Of a DNA stretch of 64,000 bases, positions 22,677 through 30,295 are shown one piece after another. The DNA is taken from assembly GCA_013314775.1 (NCBI GenBank), contig JABUFB010000009.1, forward strand, positions 1-64,000. Reading direction: 5' to 3'. This DNA comes from Armatimonadota bacterium (GTDB lineage: Bacteria > Armatimonadota > Zipacnadia > Zipacnadales > JABUFB01). The stretch's first letter is position 1; each line of letters starts with the position of its first letter. The notes beneath the pieces are model-generated. The model was not told the origin of the DNA and did no database searches. It saw nothing but the letters and a program-made list of their open reading frames with translations. The position numbers and the translations under genes were made by a program.

Positions 22677-23747
22677 TCAGCGGCGCGGCGGTTCGGCCTT
22701 AGGCGCATTGGTCAGGCGCTCGCAACCGCTGCGGGTGATTGCCACGCAGTCCTCGATACGCACCCCACCCCAGCCCTCGATGTAGATCCCAGGCTCGATG
22801 GTCACCACCATGCCGGGGCGAAGTATCTCGTCGCTGCGCGAACTCACCCGCGGGCCTTCATGCACTTCCAGCCCCACGCCATGCCCCAGGCTGTGGCTGA
22901 AATGATCCGCATAGCCACGCTCTGCGATGATCTCCCGGGCCACAGTGTCCAGCTCGCGCCCTGTGATCCCCGGACGCGCCGCCTCCACCGCAGCTTGCTG
23001 TGCATCGTACACCGCCGAGTAGACCTCAACGAACCGCTCATCTGGTTCCAGTGGCGGCACCGTCCGGGTGATGTCCGAGCAATAACCGTCCAGTTTCGCG
23101 CCGCAGTCAATCTTGATCATATCCCCCGCGGTAAGCTTTCGCTGCCTGGGCACCGCGTGGGGAAATGCGGCCGAAGACCCGAAGGCGCAGATAGTGCTGA
23201 AAGCCATGGCTTCGGCGCCTGCGAGTCTGGCCGCACGCTCTAGTTCCAGCGCCATCTCCTTCTCGGTGATGCCGATCTCAACCGTGGGCAGCACCGCATC
23301 AAGCGCCTGATCCATGATCGCCGCGGCCCGCCGGATGCAGTCGATCTCCGCCGGCTCCTTGGTCATCCTCAGCTCCTCGACCACCTTGCGCGCGGGAACG
23401 AGTTCTGCGTCCGACAGCTTGCTCTTGAGGGTCTCGAAGGCCGAATAGAGGGTGCTGTCCGCTTCGAACGCCACCTTGCGCGCCTGAGCGGACTGCAGGT
23501 ACTCTACCGCACCCGCCAGATGACCATCGGGAACCAGCGCCACCTTGACACGTCCCGGGAGTCCGGCGGCCTCCAGTTCGTATCGGCGGTCCGTGCTGAC
23601 CAGGGCATCCCGGCCCACCACCCCGAGACCTTCCCCTGCGAATCCGAATAGATAGCGCAGGTTCGCCTCGCTGGAGATCAGCAGGGCATCCACACCGTTG
23701 GCGTCCAGCCAGTCTCGCAGCTTCCTGCGACGCTTCGCATAATCCAT
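22677..23747 (-). CDS. Xaa-Pro peptidase family protein (M24)
   Basis: 356 residues, usual size for PepQ/PepP-like enzymes. N-terminal creatinase-like domain (RRRKLRDWLDANGVDALLIS, RYLFGFAGEG) and C-terminal pita-bread domain with the dimetal ligands: Asp pair in IKIDCGAKLDGYCSDITRTV, His in HSLGHGVGLEVHEGPRVS, Glu in MVVTIEPGIYIEGWGGVRIE. Cleaves peptides with Pro at the second position, cytoplasmic. The neighbourhood aroQ-peptidase-efp is conserved with Firmicutes; the link to EF-P-dependent proline-rich translation is attractive but unproven. Confidence 0.93.
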   Translation of the reverse strand: MDYAKRRRKLRDWLDANGVDALLISSEANLRYLFGFAGEGLGVVGRDALVSTDRRYELEAAGLPGRVKVALVPDGHLAGAVEYLQSAQARKVAFEADSTLYSAFETLKSKLSDAELVPARKVVEELRMTKEPAEIDCIRRAAAIMDQALDAVLPTVEIGITEKEMALELERAARLAGAEAMAFSTICAFGSSAAFPHAVPRQRKLTAGDMIKIDCGAKLDGYCSDITRTVPPLEPDERFVEVYSAVYDAQQAAVEAARPGITGRELDTVAREIIAERGYADHFSHSLGHGVGLEVHEGPRVSSRSDEILRPGMVVTIEPGIYIEGWGGVRIEDCVAITRSGCERLTNAPKAEPPRR

Positions 23748-23755
23748 GGGCGCAA

Positions 23756-24199
23756 TCAGGCTTCCTGTTCAATTATGGCGTGGGCGGCGCGAAGTGCGAA
23801 GACGTAGCTCATGGCCTGGAATCCCGCCACAACCCCCACGCACACCGAGGCCGTCATCGACTTCTCGCGCCATTCCTCCCGCGCCCAGATGTTGCTCAGG
23901 TGGACCTCAATGGTGGGCAGGCGCACGGCTGCAATTGCGTCCCGGATGACCACACTGGTGTGAGTGTAGCCCGCCGGGTTGATGATCACTGCCTGGCAGT
24001 CGTTGAAAGCCCGCTGGATGGCTTCCACGATCTCGCCCTCGTGATTGGACTGGATGATCCGCAGCTCCAGCCCGAGAGACGCTGCTTCAGCTTCCAGCAT
24101 CTTGTTGATCTCATCCAGCGTCTTGCTCCCATACACATCGGGCTCGCGCATTCCCAGCATGTTCAGATTCGGCCCATGGATTACCAGCACCCGCGGCAT
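23756..24199 (-). CDS. aroQ: 3-dehydroquinate dehydratase, type II
   Basis: 147 residues starting at MPRVLVIHGPNLNMLGMREP (24199); the frame is open 19 codons further but without family character. Third step of the shikimate pathway. The conserved catalytic Tyr lies in DVYGSKTLDEIN, INPAGYTHTSVVIRDAI carries the substrate-binding block and EVHLSNIWAREEWREKS holds the conserved His and Arg. Eight nt upstream of the M24 peptidase gene. Clear assignment. Confidence 0.96.
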   Translation of the reverse strand: MPRVLVIHGPNLNMLGMREPDVYGSKTLDEINKMLEAEAASLGLELRIIQSNHEGEIVEAIQRAFNDCQAVIINPAGYTHTSVVIRDAIAAVRLPTIEVHLSNIWAREEWREKSMTASVCVGVVAGFQAMSYVFALRAAHAIIEQEA

Positions 24200-24252
24200 G
24201 TCGTCGATCCCTCCCGTACCTTGACAGGCAGCCGCCCGGATGGCCACCCGAA

Positions 24253-26643
24253 TCACTGGGCCGCGGCCCGGACCGCGGCCTCGAATGCCACTGTATCTTC
24301 GGCGCGCCAGCCTGGAAACGGTTCCGGCCCGGCTTCCCGCAGCGCCCTCAGTGTCTCGCGCGCCATGGGAATGGCCGTCTCTCTGAGGGCTCGCGCCGTC
24401 TCATCCTCGTCAAGCTGCAGCAGCACGTCCACCAGCGTCAGGTGCGCCTGCGCAAGCACGACCTTTTTTTCCAGATCGCCGGCCTGGTCCGTCCTCCGGA
24501 TGATGTCCTCCAGAACACCCCTGGCTTCCTCATACTCGCCCAGGCGGTACGCATTCAGCGCATAATGGTAATTCCCCAGCGGCGTGCCGAGTTCCTGCAG
24601 CAATCCCATGGCCTCCCGCGCCACGTCTTCCACTCGCTGGATCTCCGCGGGATCGTACCGTCCGCCGACTTCGAGAAGCTGGCGGTTGGTGCGCTGCTGC
24701 AGGACCCAGAATGCCGCCACATCCGCCGCCTTGATGGCCGGGTACAGCGCCCCATCGCGGTCGCCGGCCTTCATTCGCTCCTGCGCCAGGAGCAGGAAGG
24801 CATCGGCGAAATGCTGGTCTGTGAAGTACTCAACCGCCTGGGCCGTGCGAACCGGGCTGTCATACAACCCTGCCAGTCGTCGCGCCGTCTGCAGAGCCGC
24901 ATCGTCCTGCGCGGTGCGTTCCTGGAGCAACAGCATTCGTCCGAGGATCTCGGTGGAGGTCGGGTATGCCTGTACCCCGCGTTCGAGCCAGTCCAGCGCT
25001 CTTGCGTACCAGGCCGCATCCCGGGTCTGGTCGCCCAGGCCCTGGCAGATCCGCGCCATCGCGTAGTAATGGGTGGGCTCCGTGGGCTGAAGATCGATGG
25101 CTCTCTGCCGCAATTCCAGCGCCTTCCTGAGCTCATCCGGCCGCCCCCGCGATCCCAGACGCTCACGTATGCGCGACCCATCGGCCCAGCGTGCCGGATC
25201 GATAGGAAGCACTCGCGACAGGTGATGCTCCGCAAACTGATCTGCGCCGATCTGCGCGAAGTACCGCCCGATATTCACCTCGATCTGCGAGAACAGCGTC
25301 ACCGCGCCGAACAACACCAGAGCTCCCGCAAGCACCGACGTGGGCCATCTCTTGGTGTCGCCTGCCGGCGTCGGTTCATCCTGCGCGCAGCAGGTCAGCC
25401 CCAGAATCAGCCAGAAAGCCGCCTGATGCGCCACCACATACCACGTGTAGTCCACGAGATTGTGGACCCACAGCCCCAGAGCTCCCGCAAGGCCCGCGGC
25501 AGAGAGCAGCCGTTCCGGGCCGGTCTGCCGACCGGTGTTACGCCAGGCCTGAGCGAGTAGCGCCCCGATGGCAACCAGTACCGGCAAGCCGCCCAACACC
25601 CCCTGTTCGGCAAGAATCTGCAGGGGGGTCTGGTGGGCCTGCCGGGTGAAGCCCGCCCGGGCATGGCGTGGGTAGGCATGCTCGAAGGTGCCGGGGCCGT
25701 ACCCGAGCAACGGGCGCGCGGCGATCATCTCCGCAGTTCCCTGCCAGGTGCAGATCCGGAAGTTCCCCGAGTTCTGCTGGCTACTGAAAGCCGAGAGGAT
25801 GCGGTTTCTCACCGAGGGCACAGCGAGCGCCCCGAGCACTGTGACCAGCACAAGCCCGATGGCGGCCAGCCTCAACACTCGGGCCAGCGCGGTGCCTCTG
25901 TGCGCCGCGAGGAGACCGAAAACCAAGGTTGCCGCCATGATCGCCAGCAGGGCGCCTTTCGAGCCTGTCACCAGCAGACCCAGGCCGCAGATAAGCGCCG
26001 CGAAGAACCCGGCGATCTCCGCGTAGCGCGGGGGGTAGTCGTCCGGCACGGCCGGTTCTCGCTTCTTTCCGCGCCTGGGTCTCTCAGCAGGTTCATCCGG
26101 GCCCATTCGGGCCACGAGCAGCAGCGCCACAGGCACCAGCAGGCAAAGAGCGAGATATCCGCCGAGACAGTTGGGATTGTAGAACGGGCCGAAGGCGCGC
26201 CAGCTTGTATTACCGGCAGCGATGGCGCTGTGGGAGTACTCGCGCAGCCCCCAGACTCCCGCCAGGAATGCCCCGGCGACCAGCGACCACCACGCTGCCA
26301 TGCGCCAGCCCGGCTTGCTAAGGCTGGCGCGTGCAAGCCAGAGCATCGCGATACCCGCGGCAAGGAGGGCTGTGCGCAGAAGGCTGTCATAGATGGACAC
26401 AGAGGAAAAGCAGGCGAGCGCAGTGCCGGCAAACGCCGACACCAGCAGGCTGTCTACCCCCGTCCAGGGGCTCGGCAGGGCGCTTCGCCCGCCCAGGTAC
26501 CAGAACGCAAGAGCAACTCCCACGGACAGGACGAACGCGCACATCTCCCAGTCCTGCAGCCGCCCGAACACGATGGGCGCGAGGCCTGCCAGCCCCACAA
26601 GGACCACCCGACAGGCTCCGCGCAACACGCTGCGGCGGCTCAT
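24253..26643 (-). CDS. O-antigen ligase/polymerase-like membrane protein with TPR domain
   Basis: 796 residues from the ATG at 26643, which overlaps the upstream glycosyltransferase stop as ATGA. The first half has about twelve membrane helices (e.g. LGGYLALCLLVPVALLLVAR, GLGLLVTGSKGALLAIMAAT) and a long periplasmic loop with RPLLGYGPGTFEHAYPRHAR and HQTPLQILAEQGVLGGLPVL, the pattern of the Wzy/WaaL O-antigen ligase superfamily. The second half is soluble and helical with TPR-like repeats (LQPTEPTHYYAMARICQGLG). Likely polymerises or ligates glycan on the periplasmic side; many such fusions act on proteins or lipids, and the acceptor is unknown. Last glycan gene before aroQ. Confidence 0.85.
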   Translation of the reverse strand: MSRRSVLRGACRVVLVGLAGLAPIVFGRLQDWEMCAFVLSVGVALAFWYLGGRSALPSPWTGVDSLLVSAFAGTALACFSSVSIYDSLLRTALLAAGIAMLWLARASLSKPGWRMAAWWSLVAGAFLAGVWGLREYSHSAIAAGNTSWRAFGPFYNPNCLGGYLALCLLVPVALLLVARMGPDEPAERPRRGKKREPAVPDDYPPRYAEIAGFFAALICGLGLLVTGSKGALLAIMAATLVFGLLAAHRGTALARVLRLAAIGLVLVTVLGALAVPSVRNRILSAFSSQQNSGNFRICTWQGTAEMIAARPLLGYGPGTFEHAYPRHARAGFTRQAHQTPLQILAEQGVLGGLPVLVAIGALLAQAWRNTGRQTGPERLLSAAGLAGALGLWVHNLVDYTWYVVAHQAAFWLILGLTCCAQDEPTPAGDTKRWPTSVLAGALVLFGAVTLFSQIEVNIGRYFAQIGADQFAEHHLSRVLPIDPARWADGSRIRERLGSRGRPDELRKALELRQRAIDLQPTEPTHYYAMARICQGLGDQTRDAAWYARALDWLERGVQAYPTSTEILGRMLLLQERTAQDDAALQTARRLAGLYDSPVRTAQAVEYFTDQHFADAFLLLAQERMKAGDRDGALYPAIKAADVAAFWVLQQRTNRQLLEVGGRYDPAEIQRVEDVAREAMGLLQELGTPLGNYHYALNAYRLGEYEEARGVLEDIIRRTDQAGDLEKKVVLAQAHLTLVDVLLQLDEDETARALRETAIPMARETLRALREAGPEPFPGWRAEDTVAFEAAVRAAAQ

Positions 26644-27554
26644 CCCTGGGCCCGCACCTCCTGTCGGCCGGCTCGCCGGGCGATCTGCAGCAGTCTGCCC
26701 CAGACATGACGGGCCAAGTCCTGCAGGATCACCACGCCCGCGCGCGTCCACACTCCCAGCCATACCAGGGCCCGCGAAACCGGGTTGGTGGCGATATGCT
26801 TGCTATACAGCCGGTACATGCTCCGGTGATGCCTTACAATGGTCCGAAACACCACCTGGTTCGTGCTGCGGCCAACGAGGTGCGTGATTACCGGGGATGG
26901 CGTATACAGAACGCGCCAGCCTGCCTTATGCGCGCGCCAGCAGAAGTCCACGTCTTCCGAACCCCAGTAGAAGCCGGCGTCCAGGTCGCCCACCTGTTCG
27001 TAGGTCTCTCGCCGCACCATCAGGCATGCGCCGGACACCCAGTCCACCTCGCGCACGCTGGAATGGTCCCAGTCTTCCATAAGGTAGCACGAGCTGGCCC
27101 GGGCCTTTGGGAACAACCCGCCCAGCACGGTGTTGCGGAACAATGCGGCCTGGACCGTTGGAAAGCACCGGCACGAGGCCTGGAGACTGCCGTCGCCATA
27201 GACCAGCTTCGGGCCTACGATTCCGGCCTCCGGGTGGGCATCCGCGAAGTCCACCAGTTCACGCATGGCCCCCGGGGGCACAAGGGTGTCGGGGTTCAGC
27301 AGCAAGATGTATCTGCCCGAGGACTCATGCATCGCCTGGACGTTTGCCGCGGCGAAGCCCACGTTAGCGTCATTGACGATAAGCCGCACGTGGGGAAACC
27401 GTCGCTGCACCATCTCCACGCTGCCGTCCGCCGAGGCGTTGTCAACCACGATGATCTCCCCATCCACACCCCGCATTCCACCACGCAGGGATTCGAGGCA
27501 GTTGGCGAGATCATCGCACACGTTCCAGTTGACGACGCACACCGACAGATCCAT
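26640..27554 (-). CDS. Family 2 glycosyltransferase (rhamnosyltransferase-like)
   Basis: 304 residues. GT-A fold: LSVCVVNWNVCDDLANCLES at the N-terminus, EIIVVDNASADGSVEMVQRR, the metal/nucleotide motif LLLNPDTLVPPGAM, VSGACLMVRRETYEQVGDLD, and the catalytic-base region WGSEDVDFCWRAHKAGWRV. A C-terminal amphipathic segment probably contacts the membrane. Similar in plan to 27825..28673 and 28746..29774, so the three look like paralogues adding successive sugars. The donor and acceptor cannot be deduced. It overlaps the Wzy-like gene by ATGA. Confidence 0.9.
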   Translation of the reverse strand: MDLSVCVVNWNVCDDLANCLESLRGGMRGVDGEIIVVDNASADGSVEMVQRRFPHVRLIVNDANVGFAAANVQAMHESSGRYILLLNPDTLVPPGAMRELVDFADAHPEAGIVGPKLVYGDGSLQASCRCFPTVQAALFRNTVLGGLFPKARASSCYLMEDWDHSSVREVDWVSGACLMVRRETYEQVGDLDAGFYWGSEDVDFCWRAHKAGWRVLYTPSPVITHLVGRSTNQVVFRTIVRHHRSMYRLYSKHIATNPVSRALVWLGVWTRAGVVILQDLARHVWGRLLQIARRAGRQEVRAQG

Positions 27555-27602
27555 TCGCTTGGTGCGAAGGCGGACAGGGCTTCACCAGCGGGCCCGGGCG
27601 GC

Positions 27603-27794
27603 CTACTCCCCGGCTCCTTCGTCCGCGCCTTTCTCTTTCGTGTTGCGCGCCTCGTCGATGAGCATAATCGGGATATCGTTTCGGATCGGATACGCCAGGC
27701 TGCAGGAGTGGCAGATAAGCTCCTCGCCGGTGTACTCCAATTCGCCCTTGCACTTGGGGCACGCAATGATTTCAAGCAGCTTTTCGTCCAGCAT
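27603..27794 (-). CDS. Trm112/UPF0434-like zinc-ribbon protein
   Basis: 63 residues. MLDEKLLEIIACPKCKGELE is the characteristic start of the Trm112-like/UPF0434 family, and four Cys in two pairs (CPKCKG, CHSCS) form a zinc ribbon, followed by LAYPIRNDIPIMLIDEARN. In eukaryotes and archaea Trm112 activates methyltransferases; in bacteria it is often next to lipid-A or glycan genes and its role is not settled. It lies between two GT2 genes in the glycan block. Confidence 0.9.
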   Translation of the reverse strand: MLDEKLLEIIACPKCKGELEYTGEELICHSCSLAYPIRNDIPIMLIDEARNTKEKGADEGAGE

Positions 27795-27824
27795 CCCGTC
27801 ATCCCTCCGCGGTGCGCGCCGTGC

Positions 27825-28673
27825 TCAGCGCGCGCCCAGCAATCTCACGGCATACGCCGCCCGGATCAGGGCCACGGTGATCTCGTACACGAGCCACGGA
27901 ATCCTGCCGCGGTAGTGCTTGCGGTAGTAGTCCACGAAACTGCGGCCGGACTCAATCAGCATCGCCCGGCGCACGAGCCGCGTCGATCCTCCGTGGTGGT
28001 GGACCATGCTCACCGAAGGCGTGAACCAGATCTCCCAGCCTGCATCCCACAGCCTCCGGCACAGGTCCACGTCATTGAAGAACATGGGGAACTGCTCGTC
28101 GAACAGGCCTACCTGGGCCAGCGCCACATCCCGGACCAGAAATGCGGATGCCATCGGCTGCGGTACTGGCCGGTCTTCATCGTAGTTCCACCAGGTCATC
28201 CGCCACTTGCCGAAGACCTTACTCCGGGGGAACAACCGGCTCAGGCCGGTGACTTCCCACAGCACCGTGTCCGGATCGGGGAAAGACCTGCACGACTGCT
28301 GAGGCCTTCCGTCCGGGTACACCAGGCGGGGTGCCACGGCTCCCGCCTTCGGGTGCTCGCCCATCCAGTCAACAAGCCCCCGCAGGCCATCGGGCGGAAC
28401 CTCGATGTCGGAGTTCAGCAGCAGCTTCAGCGGAGCGCGGGCAATGGTGAGCGCCTGGTTATTGGCCGCGGCGTAGTACCGGTTCTCCGCGTTGCGTACC
28501 AGTTCAACGTGCGGGAACTCCCGGGCGACCATCTCCGCGCTTCCGTCCGAGGAGCCATTGTCAACCACCACGATCTGCACATCCAGCCCCGCACGGGCCC
28601 GGTCGATGCTCTCCAGGCACGCCCGCAGCAGACCCCGGGTGTTCCAATTGACAATGCAGATCGACAGGTCCAT
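27825..28673 (-). CDS. Family 2 glycosyltransferase
   Basis: 282 residues. Same plan as its neighbours: MDLSICIVNWNTRGLLRACL, QIVVVDNGSSDGSAEMVARE, LKLLLNSDIEVPPDGLRGLV, SAFLVRDVALAQVGLFDEQF and MFFNDVDLCRRLWDAGWEI. Asn-Ser-Asp replaces the Asn-Pro-Asp seen in the other two copies at the metal site, keeping the Asp. Predicted cytoplasmic, membrane-associated transferase of the surface glycan pathway. Confidence 0.9.
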   Translation of the reverse strand: MDLSICIVNWNTRGLLRACLESIDRARAGLDVQIVVVDNGSSDGSAEMVAREFPHVELVRNAENRYYAAANNQALTIARAPLKLLLNSDIEVPPDGLRGLVDWMGEHPKAGAVAPRLVYPDGRPQQSCRSFPDPDTVLWEVTGLSRLFPRSKVFGKWRMTWWNYDEDRPVPQPMASAFLVRDVALAQVGLFDEQFPMFFNDVDLCRRLWDAGWEIWFTPSVSMVHHHGGSTRLVRRAMLIESGRSFVDYYRKHYRGRIPWLVYEITVALIRAAYAVRLLGAR

Positions 28674-28745
28674 GGTTCCCCGGCAGAGCAGTCTGCCGCG
28701 AGTTGTTTTCAGTGTGCAGCGCGTTGGTCGAAGATTGCGGCGATC

Positions 28746-29774
28746 TTACTCCGTGGCGCTGTCCGTGGCCCTGGCCTGGGGCTCGGAAGATGCGTCGCCC
28801 TGCCTCCGGTTGCCAGGTGGTACGAAGTCTCGTCCGTCCAGGGACGACCGGGGCGGAAAGCCCAGGGCCGTCCGCAACACGGCCAACGCGGTGCGCAAGC
28901 TGCGCCGGGTGTCATGAGAGGGCCGCACCAGCGCCCGCAGGGTTGCCCACAGCGCCTTTGGAAGGAAGGTCAGGATCGTCAGCGCCCGCAGTGCCAGGGC
29001 GCTCAGCGTTCCGTGGTGCTTCGCGAAATACCGGAATGCCGCCATGTGCAGGGGAACGATCTCATCCGCTTCATCCCCGCCCCAGGAGCGGCCGTGGTGG
29101 TGGAGGACCTGCGCTGAAGGCAGGTACCAGCGGTCGAGACCCGCTTTCTGCAGGCGCTTCTGCCAGTCAAGATCGGCGGCGGGAAGAAAGAACCCCTCAT
29201 CCAGCGGGCCCACCTTCTGCCAGGCCATGCGGGTGAACATAAGCGCGGCACCGCTCAGCCAGTCTACCGCGCGGGGTTCCGAATGATCCCACCAGCTCAT
29301 CAGGTAGTGCCCGAACACTCTGCTGCCGCTGAACGCCCGCGAAAGCCCGGTAAGGTCCCACAGAGCGTTCATCAGCGTGGGGAACTCCCGGCAAGAGTTC
29401 TCCGGGTCACCGTCGGGATCCACGAGTTTCGGCCCAACAGCCCCGATCCAGGGCCGCTCGCGCACGAACCGCAGCAATGCACCCAACGCATCCCCCACGA
29501 CCTCAGTATCCGGGTTCAGCATGAGGATGACCTTGCCTGTTGATGCCTGCACCGCCTGGTTCATGGCCACCGAAAAGCCCCGGTTCTCGGGGTTAGCCAG
29601 CACCCGCACCCAGTAGTAATGTTCCTTGAGCATGGTGACCGCGCCGTCGGTGGAGCCATTGTCCACCACGATCACTTCATGCTCAACCGACGGGCGGTTG
29701 GCCCGAATGCTCTCCAGGCACCGCCGAAGTTTCTCCCTGCATTCGTAACTCACAATGCAGATCGACAGGTCCAT
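28746..29774 (-). CDS. Family 2 glycosyltransferase
   Basis: 342 residues. MDLSICIVSYECREKLRRCL, EVIVVDNGSTDGAVTMLKEH, VILMLNPDTEVVGDALGALL and SGAALMFTRMAWQKVGPLDE are present; the acidic motif is FFLPAADLDWQKRLQKAG. The C-terminal extension of about 60 residues after the hydrophobic segment (LSALALRALTILTFLPKALW) is not in the two paralogues. Its start codon directly abuts the stop of the KdsC-like gene. Sugar specificity unknown. Confidence 0.9.
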   Translation of the reverse strand: MDLSICIVSYECREKLRRCLESIRANRPSVEHEVIVVDNGSTDGAVTMLKEHYYWVRVLANPENRGFSVAMNQAVQASTGKVILMLNPDTEVVGDALGALLRFVRERPWIGAVGPKLVDPDGDPENSCREFPTLMNALWDLTGLSRAFSGSRVFGHYLMSWWDHSEPRAVDWLSGAALMFTRMAWQKVGPLDEGFFLPAADLDWQKRLQKAGLDRWYLPSAQVLHHHGRSWGGDEADEIVPLHMAAFRYFAKHHGTLSALALRALTILTFLPKALWATLRALVRPSHDTRRSLRTALAVLRTALGFPPRSSLDGRDFVPPGNRRQGDASSEPQARATDSATE

Positions 29775-30290
29775 CTATTCCCCGCCCTCCTGCTCCAGTT
29801 CAGCATTCCACACCATGATCTGGTCCAGTACTTCCCGCACGGCCCCGTGCCCGCCCGTGCGCTCGGTGACCCAATCCGCCGCAGCCAGCACGGCCGGCAT
29901 CGCGTCCGCTGGACACGCCGTGATCCCCACCACTTCCATGCCCCCGAGATCGCTCAGGTCATCGCCCATGAAAACAACCTCGTCAGGCCGCAGGCCCTTG
30001 CGCTCCAGAAGCGCGTGCACACATTCCCGCTTACCCTCAACACCTGGGCACACGCATTCTATCCCGAGTTTGCGTGCCCTCGCCCGGGTAATCGCGGAAT
30101 CGTCCCCGGTCACCCACACAATCTGTATACCCGCCCGCTGGGCGAACTGCACAATGTACCCGTCTTTGACGTCAAAACGCTTCATGGCCTGGCCGACCTG
30201 GCTGAAATACATCCCGCCGTCGGTCCAGACCCCGTCGACATCCGAGAACAGCGCTTTGATCCTTCTGCCGGGCCTGTCTGGCTTGCGCAA
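29775..30290 (-). CDS. KdsC-like HAD-superfamily phosphatase
   Basis: 171 residues. The HAD motif I is LFSDVDGVWTDGGMYF with both Asp, motif II VWVTGDDSAITRARARKLG (a Thr as expected), and motif IV FMGDDLSDLGGMEVVG; this is the pattern of 3-deoxy-D-manno-octulosonate-8-phosphate phosphatase and related acylneuraminate/sugar-acid phosphatases. No KdsA, KdsB or KdsD lies in the window, so a Kdo role is not established; nonulosonate pathways use the same fold. Placed among glycosyltransferases, five nt after the GT-C gene. Confidence 0.85.
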   Translation of the reverse strand: MRKPDRPGRRIKALFSDVDGVWTDGGMYFSQVGQAMKRFDVKDGYIVQFAQRAGIQIVWVTGDDSAITRARARKLGIECVCPGVEGKRECVHALLERKGLRPDEVVFMGDDLSDLGGMEVVGITACPADAMPAVLAAADWVTERTGGHGAVREVLDQIMVWNAELEQEGGE

Positions 30291-30295
30291 TGGTT

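Noticed and set aside
22205-22702. 165-codon plus-strand frame in the efp upstream region
   Set aside because: Covers a terminator and a repeat copy and is low complexity; no start context.
26331-29117. 928-codon open frame on the plus strand across the glycan genes
   Set aside because: It runs opposite to four well-supported minus-strand genes with clear motifs; long antisense frames are expected with strong third-position GC bias. No family motif or ribosome binding site.
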